Source: Rotaria macrura
Lineage: Eukaryota; Rotifera; Eurotatoria; Philodinida; Philodinidae
DNA length: 64,000 nt
Direction of reading: 5' to 3'
Assembly: GCA_900239685.1 (NCBI GenBank)
Contig: OENT01000794.1
Coordinates: forward strand, 1-64,000
Both the position numbers and the translations under genes were made by a program. Shown piece by piece: positions 54,130 to 64,000 of the stretch. The first letter of the stretch is position 1. Every line of letters begins with the position of its first letter. The notes under the pieces were generated by a model. It made no database searches and was not told the origin of the DNA. It saw only the letters and a list, made by a program, of their open reading frames with translations.

Positions 54130-56038
54130 TAGTCAATATTGCATAGACTTCACTGATCATGTGTATTCAAAATAATATTATACAATCTTGTACATAATGA
54201 ATTCTTTCAATAAAAGAATCTTTTCCAAATTTATACAAATTAAGTTACAATGAAGCTCTTTTGAAATATCAATATTGATTATTCCAACATCATATAAAAT
54301 CGATCTCAAAATTAAAAAAATTCTTTGTGTTTCAAACAAAACTTTCTTTTCGTACAGTACATCAATTAACGATAACATAATGTATAAATTTTAATTTCAT
54401 GACTCGATAGGTATTTTCACTCGATTTGTACGATGTAATTTAAGTTTTCCCATATGTTAGACTACATCGTGAAATTTGACTAATATGTAAGGCATCGTCC
54501 AAATCAACTAATATTTGAGATCAAGTTCTTAAATTTCATCATTCTGAATTTGCTTTACAATATTTTACAGAAACATTTTCATCCTTGTTCACATCGCATG
54601 AGATTCGCGCCACAACTTGATACAAAAATGAAACAAAGATCCATTTGACATAATCTATAAATTCATATGATAAGTATGATTCATCGGAGAATATGTCAAG
54701 ATTTATTTTTCTTTTCGATACGATACGATAGCATCTTCTCTTTCAAGAGAGAAAAGCAATTATCTCATTCTAAGTTTTGTGCTGATGTTCAAATGACACT
54801 GCTGATGGATATCAAACAAGTTAGATATTAGTCAATAGTTCTAAATAGAAATCTATTTAAATCTGAAGTATATGAAACATAAAACAGTGAATATATTTCT
54901 TTTTCGAGATTTTACGCAATAAATTCTTGTTTCCTGTTTTTTTCTCTAGTTTGAATTATTGCTTGCAATTTAGACAACGTTTATTGATCTAGACCATTTG
55001 AAGGAAAGTAATCCAAACATATAATGGCCGTTAAATGTGTAAGACTTACGTATTTTGATTTTTTTCCTCTGTATATACAATTATCAATATCTACAACTTT
55101 AATAATGTTATCAATAGACAATGAAATTTATTGTCACTTGTATGATCTATAAAATATTTCAGAAAATAAATAACACGATCAAGAGTTTATAAACTATGGA
55201 AACTATTGATTGTCCAATGCAAGAAGATTTGACGACGATGATATATGGACGATATATTTTTAAGTTTCCACGCGAATAAATAAGATATTTAGCTACTCTT
55301 ACATATCCGGTGTACGGTTTATTGCTTTTTTCATCCTATACTTCATATTCTTTTCGTATTGCTTGGTGTGGCACTTTGTTTCTGTCTTATTCTCAGATCT
55401 TCTTTATTTGGATAGTGTCAGTTTCAACCTAAACTAGAAGAAACTTTTTATTATCTTTGTTTTGCAACATTATCGTACTAGTCTAACGGAGATAAGTCAA
55501 GGATTGATCATCTTTCTTCTCTGTTAATATCAAGGCTAGTATTTTTTTTCGATAAAGTGATTCGAAATTTTTGAGAAAATGAAAAAGACTTTCGTCACGA
55601 ATCTTAGGTTAGCTTATATTGGATCCCGAGAAGAACATCTTAAACAATTGAAATCGTAGAATTCTCGTCGAAGAATGAACTTCAATGCAATGAATTTCTT
55701 AAGTCTTCTGTTTCGGGTTAAGTTGTAGCTGGTTTCTATCTGCATTCACATTAGTTGGTTAGATTAAGGGAAAAAATATAAACTGCCGTTTGCGTATAAA
55801 ACACGACCTATTATGATTATAAATAGATAAAAACTAGCGACACCTACACCATACTCACTATCCATAGTGACTACCATCAGCCATTCAAAGCGTCCAATTG
55901 TCGTTTGCTTTACTTACTTACTTATAGAAAGCAGAATAATAATTGTGGACATTTTCGAAGCAATACTGTGCTAATTAGAATATAGATGAAAGAGAAAAAC
56001 AGAATCTGCTGAATGGCTTGCATCTAATAACCATAACT

Positions 56039-59000
56039 ATGACAGAAGATCCATTTATTGACACAACAAACAACCCAAAAAATGCATATCTTGTCAATCG
56101 AGAAGCTCATACATCGCGTCAACTTCTTCATAGGCGTTCATCTGATGAGGTCGACGATGAAGAAGAAGATGAAATAGAAGAAGAAGACGAAAAGGGAGAC
56201 GTAGATGAAGAACAAGACGAAAAGGGGGACGTAGACGAAGAACAAGAAGAAGAAACTACTGATGATACTTCAGCTGAAGAGTTCAATAACGACAATAGTA
56301 AATACCCAATACCTTCACCGAATCATCTATCGCTAGCATCACGTCCTTTTCCTGTTGGTTGGGGTCGCGGTTCACAATCAATATCAATCGTAACAACTCT
56401 TTTTAAATTATGTGTTTGTTGAACTGAAAATCCTTTTTATTTCAGACTCCACCAAGTCCAAGATCGAGTTTAATCGATTGTGATTATGTACCTCTTCTTC
56501 ATGAACTTAAACCAGAAATTTCATTATTGAACAATATCAATGATACCACTGATGAATGCCTAATTACAAATAAAAGACAAATAAGCAATGGTTATAATTG
56601 TCGGAAATCTATTCCAGTATGTACTTGTTGGTGTTTGTTTTAAATTCAATATCACATGAATAAGTTCTTCCGTATAGACGAGAAATTTCAATGAAACAAT
56701 TGATTTTTCATTCAATGCAAGTTCAACAAAAATTGTTTACAATCATAATGAGGGCTATGCGAAAGCTTTAAAATTACTCGACTCGCAAAAAATTCAGCAC
56801 GAACCAACTCGAAACTATGCTGATATATGGCCATTTTGTTTGAATTCTCGAACGACACGATTCTATTATCTTTCTGAATGTGAATTTCCACAAATAAGTA
56901 ATGGTTCAAAAGAATCAACAACACCAGAAGCACATATATCACCTTTTCAAATATTCAACAAAGAGTGTCAATTTTGGTTCGTGTTTGAACGACGTCCAAC
57001 TTTTAATGAAATAAAATTCAATAATGATACAGAATTTATGAAAAATCAAGCAGACATTGTGACAAATAATACAATATTAGGTCGAATTAAATTTTTTCAT
57101 GGTGTTCATGTTAAACTATCGTATGGAGCATTGACATCAATGAATGAATACTTCTATCATCCAGAATACTGTTTCGAAAAAAGAACCCAATGGACGGTAA
57201 ATTATTTATCTTGTTTTTATGACTATTTATTAGAAGAGATGAGCAGTCAATGAATGAGGTATATTAGTGTTGAAGTATACAAAACAAAGTTAATGTCGAT
57301 AGTTTTCTCATGCCTTCATTAGAATTAGAGTGGTATCTCAATTAGAAATGAATGGTTTTCTAAACATTGGCTTAGTGTGATAAAAATATCGAATAACATG
57401 AGTTTTATATGTTGCCATGGAAATAGGAATGATTCATATATATGTATAGTTTATATTGGGTGGTAGAATTAGAAAAACTTTTATCTATTAATTCCATCTT
57501 TCTATTAGAACAAATCTTCTATCGATCAATAAATCATGTGATTTGTTTACCAGGCTACAGGTTATCGAATGTGTATATCTTTGTTAATGTGAAAACATTC
57601 ACAGATGATCGATACTAAGGAGTTTGTTTTATCGATATTTTTCTATCATTCAAGACGATGATATATCCTAGAAAGTAACAAGTATGCAATTTATAATATG
57701 TGTTGCTACAATATAAATTTGTCGAAGTACTATGGTTTAGTAATAGACTCAAGGTATATATGATCTGCTCTTTCAAGTTGATTCTTGTATGTTAATTTGA
57801 GTATGATTGTTACTGTAAATGTATGCTAATGTCGACAAGAATAAATCTTCTAGTTAATCTAATCTATCAATTATAGTAATATTGAACCATTCGTATACAT
57901 ACGTTTATAGAGAAATATATAGTAACTAGCGAGGTCCCGTGCATACTGGACGGCTGATTTTTCCGTAAATTTTCATATCAGTGCTTCAACCTTTATCCAA
58001 TAATAGAAAATCTGCCGGTTCCAATCGTATTTAGATAGATAACCTTGTAGTCTTGCTACCTTATAGCCCTATATAGCTGCAACCTTATACCATTATAACC
58101 AATCTGAGAGCCTTCGAAAACATTCTCGACCATGCATAGCGCATGGTCACTGAAAATTCTAGAGGGTGCTCGAAAATTCTAGTAAATGACAGATCACTAT
58201 CACAGATTATAAAAAATTCTAGAAGACTTTATAACATTCTGGAAGAGTCTACATATTTCTAGAACTTTCTAGGAACATAGCAGCATCCGGCTTCACCTTT
58301 AACTTTTGACCTGTAACCTGGATCTTTGAGGTGTTCACATGGTCACCAGTGAAAGTTCGAGAGAAATCTAGAAAGTTCCAGAAAATTCTAGAAACCTATA
58401 GTTAGCAACGCATAAATCTGGTAAGCTCTAGGAAATTCTAGAATCCTTAGCCTTTAAACTTTCACCTTTAACCTTTGATCCGACACATAGAAACATAGAG
58501 ACAGACAGACACTGAACATTATATATATATATATATATATAGATGTTACACTTGTTTGTATTTTCATATTTGTGTGTCAAATATATGTTCAGCTAATCCA
58601 GACTCTGTGTGAAGTTTTTTCTCTAAATTCTTTAGCTACCTATATGTGTCGGCATATGAAAAAAAAACATACCTGAAATATGATTTTTTATCAATCTATT
58701 CCTGTTTTTTTCTAAAGATATTATTTTACAGAAATGATGCTCTGCTGAAATCAATGGAGTACAAATTGCTCATCGTACAATAAATTAACATAGGTGATTT
58801 GATTTAGATTCTATTTCGGCTACGAAAAATCGAAATTGAAAGATTGGAAGAAAAAAGAATGAATAATTGTATGAGAACATTCAAGAAATCTGTGATTCCA
58901 GCTGACTTAATTGATCGAGCAGCTATATTTACAGTTCATCGATTAGGTTTCTATGTTCATATTTGTGTCAAAGGCAATGTTCATGAATATAAAAGAGCAC

Positions 59001-62000
59001 TATCAAACGGTATGAAATTGTTCTTTTTTTATCATTCATTATCTTTTCTGCAAAAAATGTTGATAATCAAAATAGGTGAAAACCGTCATCAAACAGAACG
59101 TATGCCATCACAAAATGAAGATTGCCCGATATTTTCAACGATATGTCTATATGCATCGGCTAAGACGGAACGATCAAATCGATATGGAAATGATCATAAA
59201 TATTATTCACTTGAACAAGTGACATCCTTATTCAAATATTTACTAGATTTCTTTTATTCGAACCGAATAGCTGTATGTTTTGGATCGATTAAATCTAGTA
59301 GAGGTCATTTAACAAACATTCCAGCATTATTAAAAGTTTTTACAACTCCAGTACAAATTTATGCCTTTACAATGTTAAAAAATGTTGGCTATTCAATTGA
59401 ACAAAAACTGTCTGAACAAAAGCAAGTCCGTGAATCATTACTGAAATTATCAAGGAAAGATGACGATAAATTTTATCGTTTGTGTCTGCATTTATTTCGA
59501 CGAGCAACTGAATATCATTTTTTAAATGTAAGGAATATATTTATGAAAGAGAAATCATATTAATTATTCTTGATTATTTTTATTGAATGTTTCAGCTTGA
59601 AAAAGAATTAAGAGAAGCTGATAATGAATATGAAAATCAATTGGAACAGTGCAATGCGTTGAATGAAAAAATGGCAACAATTCTTTCACCGCCAAGACCA
59701 AAGTAAATCGTGTAACAGTTTTCATACATTAATAAATAAGCAATAGACTTATGGGAAAAGAAAAGAAGTATTTTTATCTCTATCTCCCAATGCTTCTTAG
59801 GCAGAAACTGAATTCAAGACTAGAAATTCAGAAAGATTTTATGACTTTTTTCTTCGTATTTTTATTTTGAGTTATACTTACGTTCCATCAATACGTGTAA
59901 CACCAACAACAATACAAATTCAACCATTAAAACTTGTTAAACTTCATCGTGTTCTTCGAGAAAAAAATTTTCAAGATCCGATGAGTTATGCACTTGTGGA
60001 AATACGAGATGAAGCTAATAGACCGTTATATGCACGTGATTTTCGATCATTAAGATCCAAATTTAAACAAATGCTCACTGAAGGGATTCACATTAATAAA
60101 ATTCATTACCGTTATTTACATCATTCAATGTCACAAGTTAAAGAAAAACAATTTTGGTTTCTTGATGAGCGTCATCCATTGGAAAATGTTCTATCGTGGA
60201 TGGGAAATTTCGATAATGAACGTGTTGTTGCAAAACATGCTGCTCGTATTGCTCAATGTTTTACATCAACGGAACCATCGATAAAAGTATAACTAGAACG
60301 GTTTTGTTTCTTATTTGCCGAGTAACTAATTTTCCTTTTGCATAGATTCCAGCCGAACATGTGAAATACATTCCAGATATTGAAACAGCTGATAAACAAT
60401 ATTGTTTCACAGATGGTGTTGGTACACTGTCACAGAAATATTGTAAAATGGTTTGTAAAAGATGTTCGATATTTTGGCAGGTTGTATTTAACTAACTTTG
60501 CTAAATATTCAGGTTCAGAAAGCACTGGGAAGACGTTTTATGCCAAGTGTATTACAAATTCGATATGGTGGCTGTAAAGGTTGGGAGATAATATTTTTCG
60601 TTGTTGAATACATCGTTATTATTTTGATATTCTTGTTTTCTAGGAACAGTCTCCGTTGATCCTCGCCTTGATGATCAACCTCAACAACTTTTTATACGTG
60701 AATCTATGCTTAAATTTACAAGTGATCATGATCAACTAGAAATTTGTAAAGTTTCTTCACCACGTTAGTTTCGATTTGACATTTCAGGAATATAGTACGA
60801 AGTCTTAGATATGCGCGCGTCGATTTCTCTCATTCTTATGTGCATAAGTTTCAACATAAAAATGAATCTACATGCATATAGCTGCCTAGGATTGTATTCA
60901 ACACTTGGTAGACATGACTGCCACTAAGGAAAAGCACTGAGACATTCAAATAGACTAATTTGTCCTTTTGGATTACATACATTATCTGATTCTCTTGAAA
61001 TTAGTGATAATGTATACTATTACGTCATAAAAAATAGGAAAATAGTGATAGATTGATGCAGAAGTTTTCAAGATTTGAATCGTATCATTTCGTTACGATT
61101 GCACCATCGTAAAACATGTATGTCCAACATTGAAAAGCAATAACCATAAAAATGAAAACCACATATGAATTACAAGACAAGAATTTTTATTTGTATGACA
61201 CCTTCATGAAATATCAAATTAAATGGAGAACTTAATGTTACAATATAAAATTTTCACTTCATGCAATGTACTCTTTGTTGACAAGAAAAAGAAATTTTAT
61301 ATTGATTAATCGAACTGAAAATATGAATGAAAACTATTGGTAGCGTGTCCATAATATTCTTTCGTTCTACATTCTTAACAGTGTCTGTCTTAAAACAACT
61401 ATTGTGATAAGTTTCAATGCGATGAAAAGATAAATTCATACAAAAATATTTCCCCCTTGCCTTGCTTTTAAGAATCATAGAGACTCTATTGAAATGTCTG
61501 CGTGTCAGCTTGGTTTTTGCAATTAATCTCATCATGACACTTCGACTTCAAAATCTATCCACTAATATGTTTGCTTCTTGTTTTAAACTATACTACGCTC
61601 AAAGTAATATTATTCTTTCGACATATTAATCTTACTCGTATTATTAGAACGACGGTAGAATTTTCCGTTTTCTCATATTTCGACAACGAAATCGTCTGTG
61701 CATTCATAAGTGGTTAGACTCTATCATATGCTATGTATTTCCATTTTAAAATTCATTCGTTTGTTAAAAACGTTTGCTTGTAAGAACTTCGACAATATTC
61801 ATGAATTTAAATATGAAGTTTTTCTTGTTTTTTTTTCTATTAAGGCTCACTCTATCTTAATCGTCAAGATATTCTCCTTCTATCTAGTCGTGGCATACCT
61901 GAATCCCATTTTCTTGTTTTACAAAATGAAAATCATCTATGGCTTGTACAAGCTTTACTTTCAGCTTCAGTTGCATTTGAATTATTAAATGATCGTGTTG

Positions 62001-64000
62001 GCTCGGCATATTTCAATTTTCGTGATATTGCAAAATGTATTAATCTAGTTGAAGAACCATTTTTTTTACAACTGATTATTACATGTGGTCATGATTGTGT
62101 ATCGAAATTTCAACAGCGTGCTAAAATAAAAATAGCAAAAAATAAAGCAAGAAATATGTTTGGCATTGTTGATGAATATGGTGTACTTGAATACGGTCAA
62201 GTTTTCATACAATATAATCATCTGAATGATGAAAAATTAGATGTGAATGAGAAACTATCAAGTGTACCACCGACTATTTTAGATAATGTTAAAGTTGTGA
62301 TAACAAAGAATCCGTGTCATCATCCCGGCGATTTACGAACGTTTACAGCTGTTGATCGAGTTGAATTACGGCATCTTGTTGATGTTGTTGTTTTTCCACA
62401 AAAAGGTCATCGACCACATCCCAATGAAATATCCGGAAGTGATCTTGACGGTAAATATAATAGGATAATTCCTTTGAAAATAATGTTTTTTCGTCTTAGG
62501 TGATGAATATGCTGTTATATGGGATTCAGATTTCGTACCATCAACAGCTAATGATGAACCATACGATTATGATTCACAAGAAAAACCCATTAAACTTGAT
62601 CGTCCTGTAGAACGACATGATATAAATGAAATTGTTCTTGATATTGCTGCACAAAATTTAACCGGCGATATGTCAAACTTACATTTAGCATTGGCAGATT
62701 TATTAGGTACACGTCATCAAGAAGTTCTACGACTAGCTGGTCTTATTTCACAAGAACTTGATGCACCTAAAACTGGTAAACATCCAGTAACAAACGAACA
62801 ATTAAATCATTATCGTATTAATCTACTTAAAGAACGCTATCCTGATTTTATGATGAAAGAACGTTATAAATCTTATTCATCAGAAAAAATTATTGGTAAA
62901 AACAAAACATATGATATTTTTGTTTTTCGAATGAAAGTATGTTTCTTTTTCTCTTTTCTAGGAATATTATATAGATCGGCACGACGTGCTATTATTCGAT
63001 GGCATAATACTGCACAAAGACATCGTTGTTTACGTCATTTGCAATCTGCACAACTTGCAGATGAATCAAATGATTATGAAAATCTTGACACGCCCAGTAG
63101 TAATGCTTCTAATGGTTCTCAATATAGTCAGCCATGGTCATACTCTGAAAATAGTACAAGAAATCAACAGGAACCATCGTTAACACTTGATCAGAACTTG
63201 AATCATCCATTGTCACGATCACAAATACGATGGGCAGAAAATTTATTTTCAATGTACCGTGAAAATTTACGCAACATAATCAGTGTATTTAATTATCAAG
63301 ATGAAATTGACTTATTTTGTCGATGTGAGGCACTCGATCAATTTGCATCAAGTAAACAAGATCTTAATATATCGTCGGCACTTGAATTACAGCGATTAAT
63401 CGATACAACACGCCGTCATTTCTATCATACGTTTAATCAATTAAAAGAAGATCCCAATGTCGAACCACCACACAAAAATCCTTGTACACGTGATGATTCA
63501 TGTATTGAATGTGAAGAAATTAAATTAGCACGAGCAGCTGCTTGTTATTATGTTTGTTATTCTCAAGCCTCTAAACAATCGGCAAAAGCTCGTTCTCGTA
63601 TACTCAGTTTTCCTTGGTTATTTGGAAAGTTTCTTACGGAATTAAAAAAACGAAATCAGAACTCTTCTGGCAATAATTATGTATCAAAGCATATCGTTAT
63701 AGGACGTGCAGTTCGAAGTATAGCTAAAATTTTGATTGAAGAAAAAACATTAAAATTGAAAATCTTTTGGTCGGCATACTCTAATGTGGGTCATCTGTTT
63801 TTACGCTCAATTAAATCAACTGTACCAAACACTTCAAAATCATGGAAACGAGACATAATTGATTATGATCAACAAACAGACGCATTATGTTTCACAAAAA
63901 TTTTATTCATTGAAATCATGAATAATTGGATAAGAAAACAAAATATATTTGGTGAAAGTATGTATTATTTTTCTTGTATTCGTAGGAAAAACAAAAACTT
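56039..64000 (+). CDS. RNA-dependent RNA polymerase, eukaryotic cellular type (3' end beyond window)
   Basis: A cellular RdRP of the QDE-1/EGO-1/RRF family, which in fungi, plants and nematodes makes double-stranded RNA or secondary small RNAs for silencing. Start ATG is 56039 (MTEDPFIDTTNNPKNAY), followed by a Glu/Asp-rich segment with a 10-residue tandem repeat. An N-terminal region on exons to about 57196 and 58808-59527 follows, then a coiled-coil-like LEKELREADNEYENQLEQ. The polymerase core has VTPTTIQIQPLKLVKLHRVL, YCFTDGVGTLSQKYC, FMPSVLQIRYGGCKGTVSVD, LYLNRQDILLLSSRGIPESH and ISGSDLDGDEYAVIWD. The DLDGD catalytic aspartates are encoded across an intron (62456-62500). The C-terminal part includes ARAAACYYVCYSQASKQSAK and ILSFPWLFGKFL. 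Around a dozen exons are visible, and the last ends at a splice donor about 40 bases before the window edge, so the 3' end is missing. Joining the 56039-57196 exons to the core across a 1.6 kb intron rests on frame and splice consensus. Confidence 0.9.
56187..56246 (+). repeat. 30-bp coding tandem repeat in the RdRP acidic region
   Basis: Two adjacent 30-base units (56187-56216, 56217-56246), differing at very few bases, encode two copies of DEKGDVDEEQ within a longer Glu/Asp-rich segment of the RdRP N-terminus. Confidence 0.9.
58370..58394. promoter_or_regulatory. Five contiguous heat-shock-element pentamers
   Basis: The 25 bases are five successive alternating pentamers: AGAAA, GTTCC, AGAAA, ATTCT, AGAAA. 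This matches the heat-shock-factor consensus of inverted nGAAn units without a mismatch at the GAA/TTC positions. It is only a predicted site, in an intron and inside a repeat; binding is inference. Confidence 0.5.
58519..58542. repeat. (TA)n microsatellite at the repeat tail
   Basis: Pure alternating TA tract directly after the GACAGACA run. Confidence 0.85.
60765..61849 (+). other. 1.1 kb intron of the RdRP gene
   Basis: Lies between exons ending in SSP and beginning in RSLYLNRQD. AT-rich, no recognisable element. Open frames within it (for example near 61254-61535 on the minus strand) have no supporting features. Confidence 0.6.

Larger units (their letters stand above)
49697..56038. other. 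6.3 kb gene-free stretch with two fold-back elements
   Basis: Between the DDX43-like gene and the RdRP gene. The first few hundred bases are probably the helicase 3' untranslated region. Fold-back elements occupy 52118-52420 and 53662-54129. Open frames near 50146, 51399 and 51771 are short, without motifs or clear splice context, and are not supported as genes. The last kilobase before 56039 should contain the RdRP promoter. Confidence 0.55.
57926..58542. repeat. Dispersed-looking repeat with TTCTAGAA clusters and a GACA/(TA)n tail
   Basis: Starts about CTAGCGAGGTCCCGTGCATA, less AT-rich than its surroundings, and ends with a GACAGACAGACA run and a (TA)n tract (58519-58542). The middle (58150-58450) is filled with TTCTAGAA and related words such as TTCTGGAA, AGAAAGTTCCAGAAA and TTCTAGGAA. 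The defined head, internal reiteration and microsatellite tail suggest a transposable-element copy. No inverted termini or target duplication were found and no reading frame is present, so the family is left open. Confidence 0.5.
57197..58807 (+). other. 1.6 kb intron of the RdRP gene
   Basis: Runs from the donor after codons for TQWT (GTAAAT) to the acceptor TTGATTTAG before ILFRLRKIEIE. It contains the HSE-like dispersed repeat at 57926-58542. The rest is AT-rich with no coding frame. An alternative is that 56039-57253 is a separate short gene that ends in the frame reading through this donor to a stop at 57251-57253. Confidence 0.6.

Noticed and set aside
57926-58542. Classification of the HSE-rich repeat as a Helitron
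   Set aside because: No TC start, CTRR end or terminal hairpin could be fixed; left as an unclassified repeat.

Overview
The window looks like AT-rich nuclear DNA from a small invertebrate, most plausibly a bdelloid rotifer. Genes are split by many short GT-AG introns, and the proteins are clearly animal (ABCC/MRP transporter, UBE2K, N4BP2, a BMAL/ARNT bHLH-PAS factor, PLAC8, DDX43). A eukaryotic RNA-dependent RNA polymerase, absent from vertebrates and most insects, sits beside them. The rotifer assignment is inference from gene content and gene structure; no database could be searched.

Left part (1-34300), all genes on the minus strand. A single-exon multi-membrane protein of unknown function (2534-3565) is followed by a full-length ABCC1/MRP1-type ABC exporter (4802-14402), a UBE2K ubiquitin-conjugating enzyme with its C-terminal UBA domain (14874-17010), and an 11 kb N4BP2-like gene (18411-29446). 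The N4BP2-like gene has a P-loop kinase, CUE, DUF1771 and a Smr-like domain lacking its signature residues; one intron carries a 1.25 kb hAT-type element. A bHLH-PAS gene of the BMAL/ARNT class follows (30181 to about 34309).

Middle part (34300-40580). This is a mobile-element-rich gap around one small PLAC8-family gene (37720-38249, plus strand). It holds a fold-back MITE (35537-35904), a short hAT MITE with a degenerate 8-bp duplication (36771-37191), and a 1.18 kb hAT-type element (38786-39961) into which a near-perfect fold-back element is nested (39054-39397).

Right part (40580-64000), all genes on the plus strand. Three RNA-related genes lie in tandem: an unrecognised protein with a canonical KH domain (40581-44164), a KH plus DEAD-box helicase of the DDX43 type (45687-49696), and, after a 6.3 kb gap with two more fold-back elements, an RNA-dependent RNA polymerase (56039 to beyond the right edge). 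The polymerase has the catalytic DLDGD motif. A dispersed repeat in its largest intron carries many TTCTAGAA-type units, including five contiguous heat-shock-element pentamers. KH protein, KH/DEAD helicase and RdRP could all serve small-RNA or germline RNA silencing, but adjacency alone does not establish a shared pathway.

Exon boundaries were read by eye from splice consensus and reading frame; multi-exon genes are given as whole spans from start to stop codon. No tRNA, rRNA or CRISPR array was found.
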